A stretch of 64,000 bases of DNA, from assembly GCF_905147365.1 (NCBI RefSeq), contig NC_056428.1, positions 27,496,001 to 27,560,000 of the forward strand, given 5' to 3'. Numbering within the stretch: the first letter of the stretch is position 1; each line of letters starts with the position of its first letter. Source of the stretch: Aricia agestis (Eukaryota; Arthropoda; Insecta; Lepidoptera; Lycaenidae). A program made the translations under genes and the position numbers. This document shows, piece by piece, positions 1 to 12,700 of this stretch. A model generated the notes under the pieces. That model was given only the letters and a program-made list of their open reading frames with translations. It ran no database searches and had not been told where the DNA came from.

Positions 1-479
1 AAATAAGATATGAACGTTCGAAAACCCAAAAAAATGGCCAGATTTTCCGCTGTGTTCAAACGTCCAGAAAACAGATTGGGCTAAATTATACAAAAAAAGC
101 AAAACATAGGAACACAGCTCAAGCCTTTTTTTAATCTTTAATGAAAAAAGTACTTAAATCGGTTAAGTTTTGGAGAAGGAATCAGGGGACAACGAATCGT
201 TGATTTTCTGGATTTTCTGCAGTTGTCTCTATCGCGTTCTGCGGTATAGGCTTGAGGTAAGGGAGACAGCTATAGATATTACACGTACTTTTTTTTCATT
301 TCTCTAGCCCCTGTTGTATCCTCTTAAACCCACTATGAAACAATTGAGTATACAGTATATACTGAGTGACAATGACGACATTAAATCTTATTAAATTCTC
401 TATAAATTAGATTCTATACAGTTTTTCCAAATTCTTATCAGTTTTCGAACTACACGCTCAGGAAAAGTAAAAATTAACA

Positions 480-1110
480 AAAGCTTTATTTTAGACTAGA
501 CGTACCGCGCGGCTTCGCCCGCGTAAATTAGATATTTCACAGACAAATTAGTCCACAAAAATATAGCCGATAGCCTTCCTTGATAAATGGGCTATCTAAC
601 ACTGAAAGAATTTTATATTATGTATGTATGTTTAATTGTATATTATGCAAAAATGCCGTCTTCATACACATATAAACTGCCCAGATCGGGAATTTGTATG
701 GGTATGACAACGGATGTTTTTGAGTTCCCAGCATCGTTCTCATTAGAAAAAGTTGTTGATTTTGACAGGCTCAATTGATGGTTTTAAGGATAAAGGTGTT
801 CACCCGAAGAACCTGTATAAAATTCTCGCGTCACAGTGTTTGTGAGCGAACTCCTCCAAAATGGCTCGACCGATTTTAATGAAATTGTGTATTTACATTC
901 GTTAGGCATTTGAATAAGTTTTTATGTACTTTTTATATTGATACGAGAAATAATTTATATGGCAAAACAATGTTTGCCGGGTCAGATAACTATATATATA
1001 TATCAGTTTCTATAAGACCTCAAATAATAGGAATTACATTTAAAGTAAGTCTCATATTATTATATACTAGCGGACCGCACCGGCTTCGCACGGGTGGACA
1101 TTGATAATTA
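480..1110 (+). repeat. Fragments of dispersed lepidopteran repeats
   Basis: Two repeat heads are visible: near 508 (CGCGGCTTCGCCCGCGTAAA) and near 1079 (CACCGGCTTCGCACGGGT). The short open frames here have no recognisable domains. Nothing else was recognised in 1-480. Confidence 0.5.
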
Positions 1111-2452
1111 TTGTTACACTTGATTAAAATATAATTCAATTATTATTATTAAATCTGGTAAATACTAACTAAGCTATAGCTGGTAAGTAATTTGGCCTGA
1201 TTTGTACCGGCGCAACGTTGCTATTGCATATTTTTAACCGACTTCCAAAAAGGAGGAGGTTATATGTTCGGCTGTGGATATTTTTTTTTAGATTAAAAAG
1301 TAGGATAATAGTAATAGTCAGACATACGATATCGCGGACTTTTACGTTGATATTAATGTCCTCTATAACTTATAAGACTCTAGTAAGTACATCACTTTGA
1401 GTCTATAATTTATAAAGATACAATATATGGAATATTTTGGTAGATTTTTACACAATTAACATTAATGTTAATACGGTTCCCTTTTTTCTCTCATTAAATA
1501 ATTATAGGCCTATGTTCAGCAGAAATAGTGTAGATTTAAAAATATGCATTAATTATACTTCCATCGGCATCGTGGGTATCGCAGACATCGTGGGTATAGC
1601 AGACACAATAGATCTTCAATAATTGTTATGCTGGCAGCCGGCTGCCGCTATTGGAGATTTATAGTTATAGAAATTAATTATAATAGCAATCAAAAATAAT
1701 AGTCATTCAAAACGTAATGTATTAATTATTAATGAAGCACTATAATATTATCCCATCAATGAAGCGGCACCCGGCTGTCGCATAACTATTATATTATAAA
1801 TCTATTGTGTCTGCGATTCCCATGATCGAGGTAATAATAATTAATATTTACGTGGACTCTCCGGGCGAGCACACCCGCGCGGCGCGCCTTGACGACGCCC
1901 AATTCGCAACGTGCAGCAGAAATCGTAATATTTTAATTTCGCCATAACATTAAAAACAATCGTCCAATTTTAATCATTCAAAGACCAAATATTGTCTACA
2001 TTAACTGTACTTAGTAATGAAATAATTTATTTTGATAAGAATTAATGCCATGAGTAAAATAAAGGCATTTAAATGTAGTCCAAAAACATTTCAAAAATTT
2101 TTAATAAAAAAATGGTTATTGTGCCTTACTCAACATAGATAGGTATAGTGTGTTTTAATTAATTACTAAGAACATTTTATGGTTCTATCTTTTATAGTTT
2201 AGGCAGCGTACGCGAAAAAAGTAACATTTCTGGTTGATTTTTTACACCTTGCGTCCGAAAATCCCAAATATCTTACGGAACCCTATTTTTTTCCTAAATA
2301 AAATTTTGCCTATGCTCAGCAGAATTAATGTAGGATTCCAATGGTAAAAGAATCTTTCAAATCGGTCCAGTAGTTTTGAAGCCTATTCAAGACAAACAAA
2401 CAATCAAATCTTTCCTCTTTATAATAGTAGTGTAGATAAAACTTTAGAGATA
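1066..2452 (+). repeat. Dispersed repeat, copy 1 (about 1.4 kb)
   Basis: The head at 1066 (CTAGCGGACCGCACCGGCTT) and the tail ending at 2452 (CCTCTTTATAATAGTAGTGT) match those of 29240-30627. The 3' third (1918-2452) lines up along its length with 30092-30627, sharing TTTAATTTCGCCATAAC and TTTAGGCAGCGTACGC. No coding capacity is recognisable, so it is probably non-autonomous. The middle could include unrelated insertions. Confidence 0.6.
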
Positions 2453-2462
2453 ATATTTTATA

Positions 2463-3298
2463 CAAGCTGTTGCCCGCGACTTCGTCCGCGTGGACTTCAG
2501 TTTATAAAGCGCGATGTCAACAAAATTGGTGTCAAAAGCTTTTATAAAAAAACCCTGGTACCCCTTAAATCAATACAGCTGTGCAGTGTGCACACAATAA
2601 GTATTTCATTTTTTTTATATTAAACTTTATATTTTATGCCAAATTTTAAAACTTTATATTTTATCATTGATAGGTTTAAGATTACGTCACTGCACATATA
2701 AAGTATTGAGTTATTTAATACCGTAGAATAGATATAACAATCGAAAAAAATCGAAACTTAAATGTAAAATGATACCATAGAAAGACTTTTGAGCAAGCGT
2801 CAGCGCGATGTAGAAGACGCACGGCGCCATCTATTATGAATTTTTGGAACTAACTTAATTTGAACAAATTGTCGCATTTTCACCCCCTGACACCCCTTTT
2901 TTCCAGTAAAAAAGTAGCCTATGTACTTTCTCAGGCTTTAGACTATCTGTATACAAAATTTCATTACAATCGGTTCGGTAGTTTTGGCTTTTGGCGTGAA
3001 AGCGAAACTGACAGACAGACGGACAGACAGAGATACTTTCGCATTTATAATATTAGAATAGATTATGTGCACACTGCACAGCTGTTTTTGGGTATTTTGA
3101 TTAATTAAGGGCCGCGCTACACCGGAATAGCAGCGGTGAGGCGAGCACTTTCAGCACTGCCATTCCGGTGTAGCGCGGCCCTAAGAAGGGTACCACTTAC
3201 CAGGGTTTTAAAGAGTTTTTAAATTTGACACAAATTTTGTTGACACCGCGCGCTATAAACTAAAGTCGACGCGGACGAAGTCGCGGGCAACAGCTAGT
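2463..3298. repeat. Inverted pair of dispersed repeats
   Basis: The left arm 2463-2565 (starts AGCTGTTGCCCGCGACTTCG) and the right arm 3196-3298 (ends CGCGGGCAACAGCT) are inverted copies. An inner pair near 2570-2598 and 3063-3090 contains CAGCTGTGCAGTGTGCAC and its complement. The centre holds a GACAGACGGACAGACAG run and the tail TTATAATATTAGAATAG. Confidence 0.65.
3106..3184. mobile_element. 79-bp palindromic mini-element
   Basis: TTAAGGGCCGCGCTACACCG at the left is mirrored by CGGTGTAGCGCGGCCCTAA at the right, with arms of about 24 bp plus a weaker inner match. It looks like a minimal inverted-repeat transposon (MITE) lying inside the larger inverted pair. Confidence 0.6.
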
Positions 3299-3303
3299 AA
3301 CTA

Positions 3304-3845
3304 ATAAGTATGATTAGTTGTATGTTACAATGAAGTAAAAAATAAAACGTCATCTGTTGAATCGTATTAGAACTAAAATGTTCATTGCATCGATATATTT
3401 CTGGATTTTTTATAAAATTATACATAAAATATATTTAAGTAAAAAATAAAACGCCATCTGTTTTCATATATTAGAATTAAAATGTTGATTGCATTGATAT
3501 ATTTTCTGGATGGAATATAGGCCAACACGGTACACTTGAACTCCTTTATTTTAGAGCGCCTTCTGTTGTCAACTTGTCACATATATTAGAAATGCAGTAG
3601 GAGTTCTATAAGATAAGATAGATTGATTATTATTATACCAAGTGATAATATTATTAAACATAATATTCTATCGTATTAAAAACTATAAACAAAATCATAA
3701 TAACTAATAAGTATGATTAGTTCTATGTTACAATGAAGTAAAAAATAAAACGCCATCTGTTGAATCGTATTAGAACTAAAATGTCATTGCGTCGATATAT
3801 TTCTGGATTTTTTATAATATTATACATAAAATATATTTAAGATTT
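3304..3845 (+). repeat. Direct repeats of a 138-bp unit plus a partial copy
   Basis: 3304-3441 and 3708-3845 are nearly identical (TAAGTATGATTAGTT to ATAAAATATATTTAAG). A diverged partial copy at 3437-3516 shares AAGTAAAAAATAAAACGCCA. Ordinary segmental duplication or repeat-mediated copying would explain it. Confidence 0.7.
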
Positions 3846-3955
3846 TTGAAATTTTATTTTAATACACATCCAAGATCCAGGAACATTGAAAACTTTTTGT
3901 TCCGCCTGCGGGACTCGAACCCAGGACCCCCGGGATGAGCGCTGGCCACGCGCAA
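3838..3955 (-). mobile_element. tRNA-derived SINE fragment
   Basis: On the minus strand GGGTTCGAGTCC is a tRNA B box, followed by GGCGGAACAAAAAGTTTTCA and a tail shared with the copy at 38755-38901. The A-box part is degraded. Confidence 0.6.
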
Positions 3956-4069
3956 TGCGAATTAATTTTCATCGATATTTTCATGGAAATAAGATATTTT
4001 CCCACATCAAAATGTAGCCTATGTCTTTTCTCAGACTCTAGAATAACTGTGTACAAAATTTCATTGCAT

Positions 4070-4145
4070 TCGGTTCAGTAGTTTTGGCGTGAAAGCGAGA
4101 CAGACAGACAGAGATACTTTCGCATTTATAATATTAGTATGGATC
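4070..4145 (+). repeat. Tail of a dispersed repeat
   Basis: GTGAAAGCGAGACAGACAGA followed by TTTCGCATTTATAATATTAG is the same tail as at 2995-3060 and 44460-44520. Confidence 0.55.
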
Positions 4146-4234
4146 TGTAGCGTATTGAATAAGGAATATTCCAAGTTAGAATTTATAATTTAATTTGTTG
4201 ACAAATTGTAATTAATTTCTTTTAATGACGATAA

Positions 4235-4243
4235 GCATGGGCG

Positions 4244-4274
<31 letters not shown>

Positions 4275-4302
4275 TGGCCCAGAACCTGGGTACGCCCATG
4301 AA
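4235..4302. repeat. Short inverted repeat around a C28 tract
   Basis: CATGGGCGTAACC at the left and GGTACGCCCATG at the right flank an uninterrupted run of 28 C (4247-4274). The run length is probably unstable and prone to sequencing error. Confidence 0.7.
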
Positions 4303-4945
4303 AATAAGTGCGTTTTCTGCAGCAATCTTGGCGGAGGCACTAGCACTCCCATTTCCCCCAGATAGGTATTATACTTATTATGTTCTGGGTAAATTGTTTG
4401 ACCGTTATCTTATTGACTAGTATAATGTTGACTATTAGCACTAAATACAGTTGTATGGTAAATAAACGCGTTTCGGGTCGTAACGGCCGCAGGCGCTAAA
4501 TGGTATTGTTAAAGTTATTTGCCGCGTTTTGTCAGTTTTACTGGCACTGTGCTCTAACTTAGTCAATTCAGAGTATAGTATATTATTAAGTTTGTAAGGA
4601 AGTGATGCTAATGTCTTTTTAAAGGTAAATAATCGAAACCATTAACAACGAATACTGGCAGTGAACACTTCATGTACTCATAATATTAATATTGTGTAAC
4701 GTGTAACTGCATCACACAGAAGCTTAGGCACCTCGTTCCGAGAAAAACGTCAAAGGAATATAGAAATCCTCCTTTTTTGGAAGTTGGTTTATAATTATTG
4801 TAGAAATGATAGCAGGTTCATTTCTGCATGTTTTGTATTCAAATATAGAATCAGGTAACAACGTGTAAAATACATTAGGCACAAAAGGAAAGAAAAAAAA
4901 TCTTTGTAATATCAAAATATGTGCTTACTTCATAAATATTTTCAG

Positions 4946-5064
4946 CACCACTGCCACCAGAACTGATCGATCTTCCTGATGTTATAAGCAAACGATCAGC
5001 CAGTGACGGTACTATAGAGGAGAACTTTGAGGAGGAACTGGCGCCACCAGAGGTTTATGCTGAG
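4946..5064 (+). CDS. RhoGAP68F: RhoGAP68F exon (first visible): acidic N-terminal segment
   Basis: The acceptor TATTTTCAG precedes the exon and the donor GTAAGG follows. Two bases complete a split codon, then 39 codons follow, starting PPLPPELIDLPDV and ending APPEVYAE, in phase 0. The segment is Glu/Pro-rich and precedes the BCH domain. No ATG in this exon could act as a plausible start, so the initiator lies upstream. Confidence 0.85.
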
Positions 5065-6709
5065 GTAAGGATAATTTAATTGGTTTTGAAACTACTACTG
5101 TAGTAATGGGAATTAATGCTATTTTCTATTAATTTCATTGACATGCTAATTTTGATGTCACAGCATGCTAAGTATTATTGCTTTGCTATTTGCTAAAAAC
5201 GCGGCATCGTGAATTATCGGTTCGCATCGCACCGCTCGCATCGTGTATTATTTCGCCATTAGGGCCAATTTATACTAGCGCAGAGTCGAAGCGCATCGAA
5301 GCGAATTATTAAAACTGAATATACCAAATTCAACCTTAACTCCCAAGCGTTAACGCGCTTTATTACTTCTGAGAATTTAAGAAGGCGCGCGCATCCGCGC
5401 GAATTCGCGTCGATGCGCCCGACCAACGCTGATTGGCCTCGCAGAAGTAATGTATGCGTTAAGGTTGAATTTTCTCTGGAGTTAAGGTTGAATTTTCTGT
5501 GTTCAGTTTTTGGAAATTCGCTTCTCTGCGCTAGTATAAATTGACCCTGGGTCAATTTTTACTAGCGCAGAGTCGAAGCGCATCGAAGCGAATTATTAAT
5601 ACTGAACATAACAAATTCAACCTTAACTCCAAAGCGTTAACGCACATATTACTTCTGAGAATTTAAAAAGGCGCGCGCATCCGCGCGCACTTCCGTGAAT
5701 TCGCTTGACCACCGCTTTTTGGTGCGCGCGCATTCTCGCGCATCCAAGCGCACACAAGCGAATCCTACGCGTCATCAGTGGTAGGCACCACCACTCTGGC
5801 GAATCCGCGCGCATTCGTTCGACTTGTTGCGAATTTGACGCTTCGACGCCTTTTTTTTTTTTTTTTTGCTGAAGGCAGGTCAAGTAGCCCTGTCACTGCG
5901 ACCCTTGAGGATCTATTTTGAGTCCTTCGCATTAGAGTACCGTCCCCAACCCAAATGCTGCTCATAAATTGAACGATGTGGTTGGGGTTGGTGCCACGAA
6001 GTTCCTCGGTGGATGTGTATTCGTAGCAACCAAGGTGTCTGTTCCTGCTCTGTAGTAGAGCAGGGCAGTCAAGGAGAAGGTGTATAGGTGTTTCATCCTC
6101 CTCCTCGCAGAATCTGCAAGTCTTTGAGCTACTAACACCTATTCTGTTAAGGTGCTTATTGAGCTTGCAGTGCCCAGTTAGGCTTCTGGTAAGGATTCTT
6201 AATTGATTCCTTCCCATGGTGAGCACTATTCCTGACAGTTTCTTGTTGAAGCCAGAAATTAGTGCCTTAGAGTGTTCAAGGCCAGGGGTCTCAACCCATT
6301 GCTTCCTGCTCAGTTTGCGAACCCATTCCTCGAGCACTTGCTTTGTGGTACTGGGAGATACTCCACAGACTGGTTCTGGGCTATATATGAGACTCTCAGC
6401 CCCAAGCCTAGCCAGTTCGTCCGCGGTTTCGTTACCGGGGACGTTACTGTGGCCCGGGACCCATACTAGGCGTATTTTTTTGTCCTTTCCTAGCATGTTC
6501 AACGTCTCAATGCATTCCAGAACCAATTTTGACGAAACTTCTGCAGCAGTCAGTGCTTTAAGTGCAGCTTGACTATCAGAGAATCAGAGAAGATAAAAAT
6601 ATTTTTGTTAACTAGTGCCATCTCTAGGCTTTCTAGTAAGCAACCGATGATTGCGAAGACCTCAGCCTGAAACACTGTCGCAAATAGCCCTGATAATGTT
6701 AGGGGGACG

Positions 6710-6761
<52 letters not shown>

Positions 6762-9700
6762 ACTGTCGCAAACTCCCCCAAACTGGCATGTTTGCCTCTT
6801 GGGGGCCTGCCTCCGTAGAATCCGGCTCCCGGTTGTCTTTCATTGATCCCTCCGTGAACCAAACTATATCGCTAGGGCGAACATCAATTGGGATTTTTCC
6901 TTCCCAGTCCTCCCTGGCAGGTATAAGAACCTGATATTGCTTCGAAAAGCTATGCACCTTGATCATGGCATCTGATGGCATGTCCATGATGGGTGATTCA
7001 CGAAGAGACTGTTCTAGCTGTCTAAATGGGGTGGAGGCCCAATTTGTCCTGCCCGCCGTCCTGGCCCTGAGAGCCGCCTTTCTGGCCTCCATCTGAACAA
7101 GCAGAGGAAGCGGAGTTAGGTTGATCAAGGCCTCGAGGGAAGCGGTGGGTGTTGACAAGAGCCCACCCGTGATTATTAGGCATGCCAGTCTCTGAACGCT
7201 GTTCAGATTTTTACGACAGTTTACTTGTTCAGCCTTATTTTGCCACACTACGCAGCCATATGTGGTAATCGGTCTCACTGTGGCTGTATATATTCATAGC
7301 ATTGCCTTCGGCCGAATTCCCCATTTACAGCTGACAAGCTTCCAACAGGAACCCAGAGCACATCTAGCTTTTTTCGTAATATACTCGATGTGCTTATACC
7401 AAGTGAGTCCTTTGTCTAAGATTACTCCTAAATATTTGACTTCACTCGCAAACTTAACAGTTTTCCCGAAGAGTGTTGGGGGTCTTAGTCCCTCCAACTT
7501 CCTCTTTTTGGTGAAAGGTATCAAGACCGTCTTGTCAGCGTTTACTGTTAGCTTGACCCTTCGGCACCAATCCTCGACGACTCTTAGTGTTGACTGCATT
7601 TTACCCAGCGACCACTGATGCGCATTTGCCCACCACTAGAATCGCCAGGTCGTCAGCGTACCCTTGAGCGTAATATCTTCTGAGGTTCAGTTCCCTTAGT
7701 AGGTCGTCCACTACCAGGGACCATTCCACAGGTGAACACACCTCCTTGAGGGCAGCCTTGCGTCAGCCTGATTAAGAGTGTCAGGTCCATGATGGTCGAT
7801 GAGGCTACCCTATTGTCGAGCGTGGCTTTGATTCACTGTACAGTAGTTGGATCCATGTCCCTCAAAGCCAGGCTATTTGTGATAGAGCTGGTTGAAGTGT
7901 TGTCGAATGCACCTTCAATGTCTAGAAAGACACAGAACGCAATCTCTTTATCTTCAGTTGCTCTATCATCTATGCGATCTACTAGGTCCATTAGAGCCGT
8001 TTCAGTAGATTTGCCTTTTTGGTAGGCATGTTGTCTTTCATGCAGAGGCTTTTTAGTGAGATAAGTGTCCCTTATGTGTAGGTTGACCACCTTCTCCATC
8101 GTTTTGAGCATGAAAGAGGTGAGGCTGATTGGTCTGTAGGACTTCGGTAAAGCCTTATATCTGTCCCCACTCCCCACTCTTTGGTATGTAGGACACCTTT
8201 ACCTTTGTCCATGCCAATGGGATGTAGCCCCACGCGAAACTTGCTCTGAATATTTTCAGTAGCACTGGGAGGATAATGTCCTTGCCCTGTTGGAGGAGGG
8301 CCGGAAATATGTTATCCTCGCCGCCGGTCTTGTAAGGCTTGAAGCTGTCAATTGCCCATTTGACTCGGTCAGGCTTGAAGATCGTAGAAGCTCTTCTCCA
8401 GTCGTCAGACGATGGTCTGATTTTAATAGTCGTATGGGAGAAGGCTTCGTTACTTTCGAGATGGATACTGTTGACGAAGTGTGCGTCGGCTAGTAATCTT
8501 AGCGTTTCTTCCGCTGTTTTAGTATAAGTACCATCTGGCCTCTTTAGAGTGCTGGGATGGGAGCTAGGGGCCTTCGATATTACTTTATATAATCTGGAGG
8601 TTTGCGAGGTGTTATTCACTTCCTCACAGAACCTTGCCCAAGAACGTCTTTTGGCCTTCCTTAACTCCCTATTAAACGTCGTCAGGGCGGTTCTGTATGC
8701 GTCCCAGTTCCCGTCTCTTTTGGCCCTGTTAAACAGAGCTCGAGTCTCTTTCCTGAGTCGTGCCAGAGTACCGCTCCACCAAGGTACGTTACGTTTACCT
8801 GACGTCTTTTTAACAGGACAACTTCTGAGGTAGGCATCATTCAAACCAATCTCCAGCTCTCCTACCGTTAGTTCTAGTTGCTCTACGGTCTTAACAGCTT
8901 TGTAACAGTGATCGGACAGTAAGTTGTCGTCCGATACATGCCAGTTGCAGGCGCGATGCCGTATAGGCTGATGCCGAGATGCCGCTGCGCTTTGACTCTG
9001 CGCTATTATAAATTGACCCTAAGGGGGTTGCCAGAGCTGTTTTTACGGTCTCTTATTTACATAAAAAAAGTCACGATTTCATTCAAGAAATTGGGGGGGG
9101 GGGGGGGGGGGTGTCCATCTGTCTACTCTGCCGATACGTCACCGTCTTGCAAAGTGTCACATGAGAGTCGAGAGACAACGAATTTGTGTGGGTGAGAAAC
9201 AGGTTGCTGTCAATGTTAAGGGCTTATTCCACCTTACTCAATTTAGGCGTGTTTTCAGTTTCAAATTGATTCAGTAACTTTTAGTCAAGTGAAATAGCAT
9301 TTAGAAAGTTAGGATCCTAATTAGCGTACTAAATCGGAAGAAGTGTGACTTCTATTAACGGAATCAGAAGCTTCTCTTCTAATTAGGACGTCTAGTAAGG
9401 TGGAATAAGTCCTTTACCCAAATATTTGACATAAGCCCGAACTCTGGATTATCGTTGGTGTCATCTCGAGTGCCAGATATTATGTCGCACTCCATGACAG
9501 TTTGGACAAAGAATAGGCATGATGACTATTTTTTAAGACACTTATAAAATAGAAACATCGTTGAAAGTATGACTCTGATAGCTTAAAAATTCACCAAGAT
9601 ATGACAATTCAAATATCTTATAAAAAAGACCTGCCCGAAACGCTCCATACAAAGTGCTACGAAAGTATGACGTCAGTCTTTCGTAGTTTGTACGCATCGG

Positions 9701-12700
9701 GAGACAACTTTGTTCGACAGATATATTACATATTGCGTTTATGAAAGTGGTTTCATAACAAAAGTTGCTTTTAATTGCATAAGTTATCGAATTGTATACA
9801 AATATTAAGAAATTCAAATGAAAAAAAAATTGTACTGAATATCCAACTTTGAAGGCGCATAACAAAAAAAATACAAATGCTATCAAGCTGAAATTTTGGG
9901 AACACTTATTTTTTACCGTGATTTCTTTATTTTATTAACGAAATTCGCTAATCTTTGACCTTGTCATCATCCCTATTATTGCACTCGTTCCTCTTTATAT
10001 TATTGTTACGATACTGTAAAAGTGCTTTGTGTTGCAATATTGATGCGTGGGTGCAAAGGTTAAGGCAGGACAAAGGTTTCGTCCTACATTGGGTACACTG
10101 AACATGCGTTATAGGGAAATGGGAAACCGCCCCTGAAGAATGTAACGTAAAAATTGCTTTGTGTGAGTACGCTGTCAGACCTGACATGTTCGACTTTATT
10201 TCCAATGCAATAAAGTACAGTTTATCGACGACGGTGCACATTGTGGCTGGCATATTTTTGCGTGGAAAGTTGCAATGATATGCAATTACGGCTCGGAAAT
10301 CACGATTTCTGATCAATATTTCAATATAGGTTTTAAATTCAGGTCACCTATTTTCCGACCGAATTACTTTTACAATAAAGGAAGATATATGTTTATTATT
10401 TGTTTACGGACCCTAGCCCCTCACGGTCGCTGCGTTTGGAGCTAGTGATTCGAGTTAAATTGTGTCGTTATTCCCTTAAGAAGAGTTCATATTTTCGGCG
10501 GCAGTCGGTGACATTTAATGATTACTAACTAATATTATTTAATTAGTCAGGATTTTGACAATTTTTTTGTCAAACCTACAGTTACGGCCGCACTCAAAGA
10601 GATTTAATTATTGATTTTATGAAGATTTTGATATAAACTGCAAACATTTTTTTTTTATTACAGTTTATAATATTATTGAAATGTTTGCGGCGAGTACTTA
10701 AGTAATCATTAAATGTGACCAGACGTTTAGTGTGCGACCATTTAGTTAAATATTAATTTGAAAATTGTCACTAAATGAAATAATTATTTGAGGTGTTTGA
10801 CTAAACGGTGTATTTTGCGTCCAGATCGCGGTCAAGTCATTGGATTATGATCATTTTGCCGAGTTAAATGGAACTGGACTTATAGAAGTGGTTGGTGATG
10901 ATGAAATTGGCCGTCGAATTATAATTGTGTCAGCGTGTCGCCTGCCCCCCAGCAAAGATCTTCACCCGGATATATTACTGAGGTATTTATAAATACTTTT
11001 TTTAATAATATTTTTTTTTTACTTAACATCAAAATATGTTGAATCGTATAAGTTTGACAATATAATTTTGATATTTAATTATGTACACTTAATGTAAGTC
11101 ATCTGTGTCCGAACTAGATAAATATATATACTTGCTTATTTATTTCGCATTAAGAATACAATATAGTTTATTATTAATGCGAAAGTTTCATTCCTTATTT
11201 TTTTCCTATGAACGATGAGCCAAACTTTTTCCCGTAATATATTATGGAAAGAAACAAATTTGGCCCGTCAGCTATTTTAACTTACACTGTTTAAAATTTC
11301 GTGAACATCGGCTTTTAAGTATGCAGCTTTACCTACCATACCGTATGCTCGAACAAGGCCAAAGCAATAGTTTGATAATGCCCGGTGTCTGAGATTTGAT
11401 TGACTAACGTCAGAAACGTTAACCAATCATCAACGGTTATAATTATAAACTACAGTGCTGTAAAAAAATAGGATCGGGCATTAATGAATGTTTTATGCTT
11501 TAGTTATTAAAAAATGATATTATAGTGACACTAGACTTATTGTGTCACTACTGACGTAAATCATTAAGACCCACTAGGGTGGATATTAAATAATTCTTTT
11601 GCTTGCATATACTTATTAATACAAGGCTTTGCGACATTGCACTAGTGACATTTGTTTTGACTTTTGGGTGACATGGAATATAATATCATCCTTCTAGGCT
11701 CCATTTACATGAGAGCAGAAAATGTATCAACTCCGAACTCGCACTTAACATTGAGTGCGAGTTCGGAGTTCATGCATTTTCTACTCTCGTTAGAAAAACT
11801 CCCACTATACAGTATACACTATCCTATGTTCAAAATAACGAGACACAGAAATTCATACATATTTTTAATTTTACCATAATTTAATTTGTGGCTCGTGTCG
11901 TTTGGACTTTAGGAAAATAGTATACAGGCTGAAAGAAAACTAAGTGATAATACTTTAGAGTTTAAAATTTAGGGTGTGTAATGTGTATGTGTCCGCTGTG
12001 CTGAAAGAGCAAAATTTTTTGTGCTTAGTAATCGTCAAGCGCCTCAGCGTCATAACTCATAACTGTGCCCATACAAAAGTTACAAGCGTTTAATGTGAAA
12101 GTAGCAGCGCTGGAAGAGTAACTTTTCCTTCACCTTTGTATAGAAATGCGGGGTCGCTACTCGCTAGCTATACAAATCACAAAAAAAATTTTTGCTCTTT
12201 CAGCGCCGCTACTTTCACAGTAAACACACATAAGGGACACAATATAATGTACACCCTAAATTATTATGGCTTAGTTTGTTACACCTTGTATATAAGCGTA
12301 CTGCGTAACTTATTAAGTGCTACGTAGAGCTGGTAATTTTTTATGACTAAGGGCCTGTTTCACCACTTCCTGATAAGTGACTATTGACTAATAGGCTATC
12401 CACCTATTAATTTGACAGATCAAGTATGGAGAATCTGTCATAAAATTGTGAATAGCCTATTCGGCACTTTATCAGAAAGTGGTGAAACAGGCCCTTAGTC
12501 TTAAATAACTCCTTCAGTAATCATTAAAATAATATTATGTACCTGACATATTTTATTAATTATTTTACTCATAATTACTTTGCGAAAAATTGCTGGCAAA
12601 TGACAATTACTAGCTAGCCATAATATAATAGTTTACCCGACCACATTAAAAATATAAATTCATTTAATAGCTTTAAGCACCAGTTTTCTAAGGTTGGGTT

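Larger units (their letters stand above)
5851..8930 (-). mobile_element. 5'-truncated, decayed LINE with RT and RNase H
   Basis: On the minus strand the element ends in A17 (5851-5867). From 5' to 3' it encodes a pre-RT segment, RT with YRPISLTS, GCPQGG and the catalytic YADD (7649-7660), a thumb, RNase H, and a C-terminal CCHC motif (CRFCEEEDETPIHLLLDC). Several frameshifts and stops split it. RNase H plus this CCHC points to the I/LOA/R1 group of non-LTR retrotransposons. The endonuclease and ORF1 are absent, which fits 5' truncation. The first RNase H acidic residue reads FTEGS (codon 6850-6852) where the family has FTDGS. Target-site duplications could not be assigned. Confidence 0.85.
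5550..9023. mobile_element. MITE family A, copy 2, split by a LINE
   Basis: The left end is GGGTCAATTTTTACTAGCGC at 5550; the right end is TTTGACTCTGCGC plus ATTATAAATTGACCCTAA at about 8990-9023. Copy 1 abuts it head to tail without spacer. The interior is interrupted by the LINE at 5851-8930. Confidence 0.65.

Noticed and set aside
3838..3955. tRNA gene
   Set aside because: Only the B box is intact and the 3' part matches a second SINE copy; no cloverleaf can be drawn.
6550..7278. Minus-strand frame with a long Phe run
   Set aside because: The Phe run is the poly(A) tail of a nested insertion read in reverse; the flanks are LINE RNase H sequence.
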